Assembly (NCBI GenBank): GCA_023101725.1 | Contig: JALJCO010013407.1 | Span: 156,319-220,318 of the forward strand | Direction: 5' to 3' | Length of the DNA stretch: 64,000 bases | From: Atherinomorus stipes | Lineage: Eukaryota; Chordata; Actinopteri; Atheriniformes; Atherinidae | Shown here: positions 58,205 through 64,000 of the stretch, one piece after another | Numbering within the stretch: position 1 is the first letter of the stretch | Layout of the letters: every line of letters begins with the position of its first letter | The notes under the pieces: model-generated | Seen by the model: only the letters and a program-made list of their open reading frames with translations | Told to the model about the DNA's origin: nothing | The model's database searches: none | Position numbers and translations under genes: made by a program

Positions 58205-58500
58205 CATCCTCAACCATCAACCTCAGGATGCAGGGATGAGTGCCGAGCCCACTGCTCTTCACACTGTTCACATACAACTGCATTCATCCACTTCTCTAAC
58301 AGTATCATCAAACAAACACCACAACTGAAGTGTGCTTAACATCCGAGGAGGAGGAATCAGCGTACATGAGTGGGGTTGAGCATATGTGCAGAGAAAACAA
58401 ATCTCTACAGCACTAAAACAAGGAGATGATCATCCACCTCTCCATGATCAGCCCACATGCTGGAGGTGGTAGAGAGTCTAAAGTTCCCGAATAATCACAC
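58205..58500 (+). pseudogene. Degraded LINE reverse-transcriptase fragment
   Basis: Nucleotide order matches the reverse transcriptase B-C region of a fish LINE: AGTGCCGAGCCCACTGCTC, CACACTGTTCACATACAACT, CTAACAGTATCATCAAACA and CAAGGAGATGATCATCCACC. The peptide traces LFTYNC, SNSIIK and KEMIIHL appear in shifting frames. YADD-equivalent residues are lost by deletion. Orientation is plus. Confidence 0.5.
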
Positions 58501-61100
58501 AATCAAACCAGCTATGAAATGATCAAATAACACAAAGTACTTCTTTAACTGCTTCCCAACTTTTACAGGAACAGCACCAAGTCCATCCTGACCAACTATA
58601 GATTTTTCTAAAATAAACTTTTCCATCTATAAGGCTTTCATTTTTCCCATTATTTCTGGAGAATGTTAAACTGAATATAAGTTTTATTTCATGACAACTA
58701 AAATCCATCCATCCACCCATCCCAGTCATGGAAATTACATTTTCTGTAAAGATATTTAAACAACAACAAAAACATTCCATCATTTTTTGCCCTTGTTGCT
58801 AACCTGGCATCTCCAGACACTCATCCAAACAACTTTTCCCCCCAAGCCATTACATCTCATCCACCTGAAGTAGACTGATGGGGGTCCTGTACGGCGCTCA
58901 GCTTTCAGCCTTCCTGATGACTGCTTCGTTGGATAGAGTTTGACCCTCTGAGCCCAGAACCAAAACTCTCCCATTTATCAACCTTCGCTTTTAAACTCTG
59001 TTCCCATTTTTCCCTCCTACCTAAACTCCATCCTGTCACCCTGTTCCCAACCTCTGCCTTCACTCATCTGCATCCCGTCTTCTCAAATCCTCCTTTTTGC
59101 TGCAGTCACTCTTTACATGGTTGTCGTCCTCTGGCCTTCATGAATTATCCATCAGCCGAACAGGAAAAGAAGGAAGCAACAAAAGAACCAACCGAGACGC
59201 GTGGGACACATGAAACCACACACATCAAACACAAACATCTGCATGAACGTCTGAGCAAATCCAGGATAATAATCTCCGCACGGCGGCAGTCCCACGACCT
59301 GCGGTTACACGTAGATCAAAATAAACCATCGCTCCTCCTCCTCTTTCACTCTTCTCACTTGTCTTTTAATCCTTTTCCCAGTATGTTGAATTCTGCATCA
59401 TCTTTCCTTTCGAGTGTTTACTTGCTGCCCCCCCGACTGTGCAGCTGTCTCCCTGTTTATGCTGGTGAGGAGTTCCCTGGGAGCATACCCTCCACCCTAA
59501 ATGGGATTACATGAAATTCCCACAGCCCATCCTTCTCTTTCACGCCCCCCATACTCTCGCACACCCTGCGGGAAATACAGTACCAAAACATACCATAAAA
59601 GAAGAATAAAAAAGAAAAAAAATCAAATTACTACTGTAAGAACTTAATCACATTGTACCAAAACATGGCTTCCATCTACTTTAACACAAAGCAGGGATTC
59701 TTTTTTTACTTCCCGTCAGCAAGCACAAAAGTATCTTCGGCCTCCGTGACTTTCCACTGATTTTATCTGGCAGCTTTTTGTCATTAATTCAACAAGCAGT
59801 GACATCGGATTTTATTATTCTCCATTGTTCCCGAGCAGCCCAACGATTCATCCAGATAAAATTCCATTTCTCCGGCTGACAGGTCAGCCATCTCTGACTC
59901 TTCGTCCTCCTCTTCGCTCCCAGTCTGCTGACAGCCAGCCGGATTTTAATGCCCAATTGATTCTGTGGCCTTTCAGTGCCGTAACAACAGGAGCAGCTAA
60001 TAAATGGGGTGAGCCTCCGTACTGTGAGTGTGTGACCCCAGATGGATGCCCCTGCCCAGGCAGATAACAGGCAGCACAGGGAGGGACATCAGGGTGGAAA
60101 GCTGGAGAGGTAAATTTCCCCGCCTTGGCAAAGAGCGACACAGAGAGGTGCAGGAAGTCAGGGAAAAGAGTGATGAGGGAGAAATATTAACTAAAGGTAT
60201 CAAAGTTTTCTTCTTTTAAAGGCCAAAACCGTAGAGATCCTCTGACCTAGTTTACTATTTATACAAGTGTGGAGTACATATATGTGCAAATACATGCGTG
60301 TGTAATGATGTGGACATAATGAGGACAGATGAGGTCATTCTGGTGGTTGGGGTGGTACACCTGTAGGGGCTGCAGCCGGCTGGATGAGAGCTATGATGTA
60401 TGGGAGCTGGGACGGTGTTCGGCTACTCGGCACCAGACTATTGTTCAGCCCAGAATAGAAAAAGAAAAAGGCCCCATCAACACCATTATCACAGTCATCA
60501 TCATTCACCATCCATCATCACCTACATCGCCCTCGCCATCATCATCATACATCATCCACGTCAGCGAGGAGTGTAACTGGCTGGGCAAATAAATGCGGAG
60601 AAAAGCGAATCAGTAATGTTCTCTGTCTCTGGTGAAACATTGGAAACGGAGACACGATCACCATCATCATCTTAAAGTGGTAAACTGCTCCTTTTTCATT
60701 CTGGTCGTTATTGCTCAGAGCTTATTGCTTTTCTGGTTTTCCACATACATCCCCTCTGTGTCCTCTTCTGTTGCCATGGAGTGCCTTGAGAATTTCCATC
60801 AGGTACCTGTTTCTTAAAAATGACATTCAGTACACAACGTAGTTTGTCCAATTTTTAAAAAACAAAAAGCTAATTTAGCCATTTTTCTTCAAAAATAAGT
60901 TTTAAATGCAACTCAGTCACTGAAAAATACTATATTTTGGCATATTGTGTCAATGGCGCCTAATGCTTTAAGCATTGGTTCAAGCTAGCAAGTATACTGT
61001 CGGACAAGTGGCTGGTAGAGCTGCGGGAGCCACAGGTAAAACAACACATGACCTTTTGTTTAGGAGTTAATGCTTGAACAAAGGCTCATGCACTTTACAA
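58501..61100. other. No gene; possible regulatory stretch and ATC-rich repeat
   Basis: The interval 59760-60110 is unique-looking and better balanced in GC than its flanks, with ATTAATTCAACAAG, GCCCAATTGATTCTGTGGCC and AGCTAATAAATGGGG. These have the texture of conserved non-coding DNA, which is unverified. An imperfect CAT/ATC repeat runs at 60481-60560, with a smaller piece at 60657-60673. No exon was supported. Confidence 0.3.
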
Positions 61101-61301
61101 CAGGGTTACTCAATTCGGTCCTATGTGGGCCGCAATCCAGCAGCTTTTCCATGTCTCCATACTCCAACACAAGTTCATGAGTCATTGTGCAGAGCTTAAT
61201 TGGCTATTTGGATCTATTCAATTTGTGTCAGGTGTGTCACAGCAGGGAGAGACGGAAAACCTGCTGGACTGTGGCCCTCGTACTGTAACTGAGTAACCCT
61301 G
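61101..61301. mobile_element. hAT (Buster-type TSD) MITE
   Basis: The ends CAGGGTTACTCAATTCGGTC and CTGAGTAACCCTG are inverted repeats. The duplication is CTTTACAA (61093-61100) against CTCTACAA (61302-61309), 7 of 8. It is 201 bp long, with internal GGGCCGCAATCCAGCAG and CTGCTGGACTGTGGCCCTCG repeating the arms inward. Confidence 0.92.
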
Positions 61302-61511
61302 CTCTACAAGAAGAGAGAAATTTGCTCTTTTTATTGGTTTGGTTTAGTTCTCCGCTTATTCTGGACACTTTTCCTTTGTGCTGTCTGATACTATTGTGTG
61401 AGTGGTCAGAGATTGAAAGTGGGCGGGGTTAATGTTGAAATGTAGGAAGCAGACAGTTGTTATTTTCAATGATGTGAAAGGTTTAAGTTGGAATTGGAAG
61501 TGCTCAGGTTC

Positions 61512-61602
61512 GGGCAGCCTGTCCACAGTGTATCCTGCCTCTCACCAAGTCGCTGCTGGGATTGGCTCCAGCTCCCCATTGCCCCAAGCTGCGGATGAGG
61601 GT
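61512..61602 (+). mobile_element. LINE 3'-tail fragment
   Basis: GCAGCCTGTCCACAGTGTAT, CCTGCCTCTCACCAAGTCGC and GCTGGGATTGGCTCCAGCTC follow the same LINE 3' consensus as at 54.9 kb. There is no tail or duplication. Confidence 0.65.
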
Positions 61603-61646
61603 AAAATTTCTATCATCGGGTGTCCAGAAACAAAGTTATTACATAT

Positions 61647-62126
61647 TAGGGTTGTGCTTTTTTAGGTATCTCACAATTCAATACTATTTTGATTCAGGGT
61701 GCTACAATTCAATTATTAAACGGTTATCAGTATATTATTAAAAAAAAGGATCATATTTTTAAAAGGGAGGGAGAAAACAAAAAAAAATATCAAAAAACAC
61801 CACGGGGGGCGGCCTTTTGGGGGGGGGAGAGGGGGGAGGGGGGGGAAATTTGTGAATAATACCAATTTTTGATGCATCTTTTTTACTTATTTGTTTTTTT
61901 TACTCACTCTGTGGCTAGTTTATACTACATCTTTTCAGTATTCATTAATTCAAGTAACCAAACAGATTTATTTATTTTTTTAAAAAAAATTATTTAGGCG
62001 AAACTGTAAATAAATTGAACAATGATCGATCGAAAAATGATCGATTCTAAAACCTTTTCACATCGATATTGAATTGGCACGTCACATTGCGATGAATTGA
62101 TCAAATCGTTAATCGGCACACCCCTA
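61647..62126. mobile_element. hAT element, AT- and G-rich core
   Basis: It starts TAGGGTTGTGCTTTTTTAGG and ends AATCGGCACACCCCTA. The duplication TTACATAT (61639-61646) against TTACAAAA (62127-62134) matches 6 of 8, so it is older. Subterminal CAATTCAATACTATTTTGAT and ATTGCGATGAATTGATC repeats are present. A G-rich low-complexity tract (61804-61848) of poor quality appearance lies inside. Confidence 0.75.
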
Positions 62127-62134
62127 TTACAAAA

Positions 62135-64000
62135 GCTACTTTAAAAGTCTGAATTGGCATCATCTCAGTGAGAGAAGCTGCTTTTGGATGAAAGTGACAC
62201 TGACGACCTTTCAACTGTGTACCAAGCCAAGTCTTGTCGAGCATCATTTACTCATTCAAGACTGGGGTCACTTGTCCCTGGAAAAGGAGACAGAAAAATA
62301 CATTTAAAAAATGGATCGCTGAGTTTTATGAGTCGATATTGCCCTGATTAAGTTTGAATTGATTCAAATATCTTTTTTTAACCTAGTTTTATGTTAAACA
62401 CAAATTCCAACCATTTAGCTGCCTCTTGAATCAACATCATCTTTCCTGTCATCATTCTTCAAGGGCATGCCATCTATAGAATTATATAAGTATGAGTCAC
62501 CATGTCATCGAGTGCACATCCGAGCAGCCAGACAGCCCCTGACCTAAAGCACTGTTAATGTCAGAGTGGCATGCAGAGCTGCACTGTCCCCCGGGCCCGG
62601 AGCCAATCACTGCAGACGACTCTACTGATGTGTCAGCAAGGAAATAAGCTAAAAGGAAACAATAAGAAAGGGTCAACTAGGTGAGTAAAATATCTAACAT
62701 ACAAGGTCAAGCAAAGTTGCACACACAGTGGCTGGAATGTGCTTGCTCATACAGGATGATATCTGCAATCTGTGCAGGTCTGCGGGAAGAACAGAATCTT
62801 CCAAATGCTGGCAAAAATGACCTCAGCTGACATTTTGCCGTCCCCAAAGTAGATGAAAGTGTTGACGTAAGCTGTCTTCAGAAATGCTTCTCTAACTTGT
62901 GACCCTCCTTTGGAGCAGTCAAAGCCGCTGTTCGATCGCCTGGCTTGTCTTTTTGTGTCAGATGTTTTTAAATCCCTGAAAATTGAAAATTGTAAGAGAC
63001 AGGAGTGAAGTATGGAGTGACAGAGCAACAGTGTGAAGAAGCCGAGGCTAGGCCGAGGCTTGTGTGGGATATTCCACAGTGACGCCAGCTCACAGGCTTT
63101 GAGTTGAGCACAGTCGCAGCTCAACTGTTTATCAAAAGAGACATGCTGGGGCGTGCTGCTCAGAGATCACATTCAATGGGCTCTGACAGTAGAATTTACT
63201 TCATATTTACTTTGATTTCCCTCAAGACCCCCAGAAGACTTTCTGTGGAGTTCATATGGAGTGTAAAATTACATTCGATGTTTTTAGCAAGTTATCTGCT
63301 TCTTTTCTGCAAAGTAATTCCTGTGTGCACTGACTCCATGACAGGGGAAGACATGATTATAGCAGCATTTCCAAACTGATTCCATGCTTGAAAAGAACTT
63401 CATTTGCAAGTTTGATCAGAAATAGACATTAGCAATTTGCTAAAGCTAATGACTCTTTAGGAAAAAAAAGCTGATTACATGTTTTAGCTGCGGAAAATGG
63501 ATTATGCAGCAAGAAGCTCCAACAGTGAAAGCTGCAACAGCTTCTGAAACAAGCCGCTGCTCTTCGTGAGGAAGCATCCAGAGTTTTTAACAGACAGATT
63601 TCAAGCCTGCAGGCGGTGAGACTTTTGATATTCAGGGTGCGACACCACCTCAAGGTGTCAAACCCAGTTTCAAATGAACTAATGTCTCTGCTCTCAATAA
63701 CTCCGATGATGGAACTGAAACGTGATGAAGTAGTGAAGGGTGACGAGGCGTATGTTGGGAGATGAAGACCGAGTGCAACAACAACAGAAAGTGAAGGGAG
63801 GAAGATTAACCCTGATGTCTCAACCTGTGCCGAGACTGTTGGCACGAGAAGCGCAGAAAGCACAACACAAATTATTATCAGATTTTTTTCTTTGTGACAA
63901 ATTGCAACTTTTTAGTGTGTATATACAGTATATAAATTGTGTTGTGGTCATTTTTGTTGGTGAAGCAGTACAAAAGCGTCCAAAACAAACATGATTTTTT
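62135..64000. other. No gene recognised
   Basis: Open frames of 125 and 144 codons on the minus strand (62747-63124, 63429-63863) have no recognisable domain, codon pattern or splice context. The stretch 62480-62660 is GC-richer and unique-looking. Confidence 0.35.

Noticed and set aside
62747..63124. 125-codon minus-strand open frame
   Set aside because: No family resemblance, and the start region has no supporting context. Could be checked by tblastn.
63429..63863. 144-codon minus-strand open frame
   Set aside because: Composition (many Ser/Leu/Cys/Phe) looks like translated non-coding DNA, and no domain or flanking splice signals were recognised.

Overview
This window looks like nuclear DNA from a ray-finned (teleost) fish. 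It is AT-rich and intergenic or intronic in character, with no bacterial gene structure. It carries a mixture of Tc1/mariner relics, hAT and TTAA-flanked miniature elements, L1-type LINE sequence and short LINE 3' tails that recur across teleost genomes. No intact host protein-coding gene can be supported. Almost every recognisable coding stretch is a broken transposase or reverse transcriptase. The two best host-gene hints are a minus-strand Pro/Ser-rich reading frame near 2.64-2.89 kb and an exon-like plus-strand stretch ending in a strong splice donor at 3.643 kb. Neither is proven.

Layout. 0-1.4 kb: a Tc1 C-terminal relic, then a miniature element with a second inverted-repeat element inside it. 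5.2-9.3 kb: a cluster of miniature elements, including one with an inverted internal duplication and a hAT-like element inside a TTAA-type element. 10.4-11.95 kb: an internally deleted Tc1 element split by a TTAA-flanked MITE. 12-24.9 kb: mostly unique-looking sequence, with MITE fragments at 16.2-16.9 kb and a hAT element at 19.6-20.5 kb. 24.9-26.1 kb: LINE fragments. 27.6-29.9 kb: a three-element stack, a Harbinger-like MITE with a hAT MITE at its left tip and a Tc1 element in its middle. 32.3-34.1 kb: a hAT element, then a TTAA element with a large palindrome. 35.15-37.74 kb: a 5'-truncated L1-clade LINE with a perfect 15-bp target-site duplication. 38.1-41.1 kb: several LINE, hAT and TTAA fragments. 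45.2-45.5 kb: a broken relict of a HECT/G2E3-like protein. 47.9-48.65 kb: another TTAA element. 50-58.5 kb: Tc1 and LINE fragments, a 15-bp perfect hairpin and an 81-bp LINE-tail insertion with its own duplication. 61.1-62.1 kb: two hAT elements. Long stretches between these show nothing I can assign, although a few could be conserved regulatory DNA.

No genes act together here. What the window offers is a readable insertion history, because many boundaries are confirmed by target-site duplications. No CRISPR array, operon, phage, virus-like gene cluster or clear new biological system was seen. The best leads are the inverted duplication near 5.3 kb, exon-like ATG/splice-donor modules inside three miniature elements, the split in hAT target-site motifs, and the possible exons near 2.6-3.6 kb.
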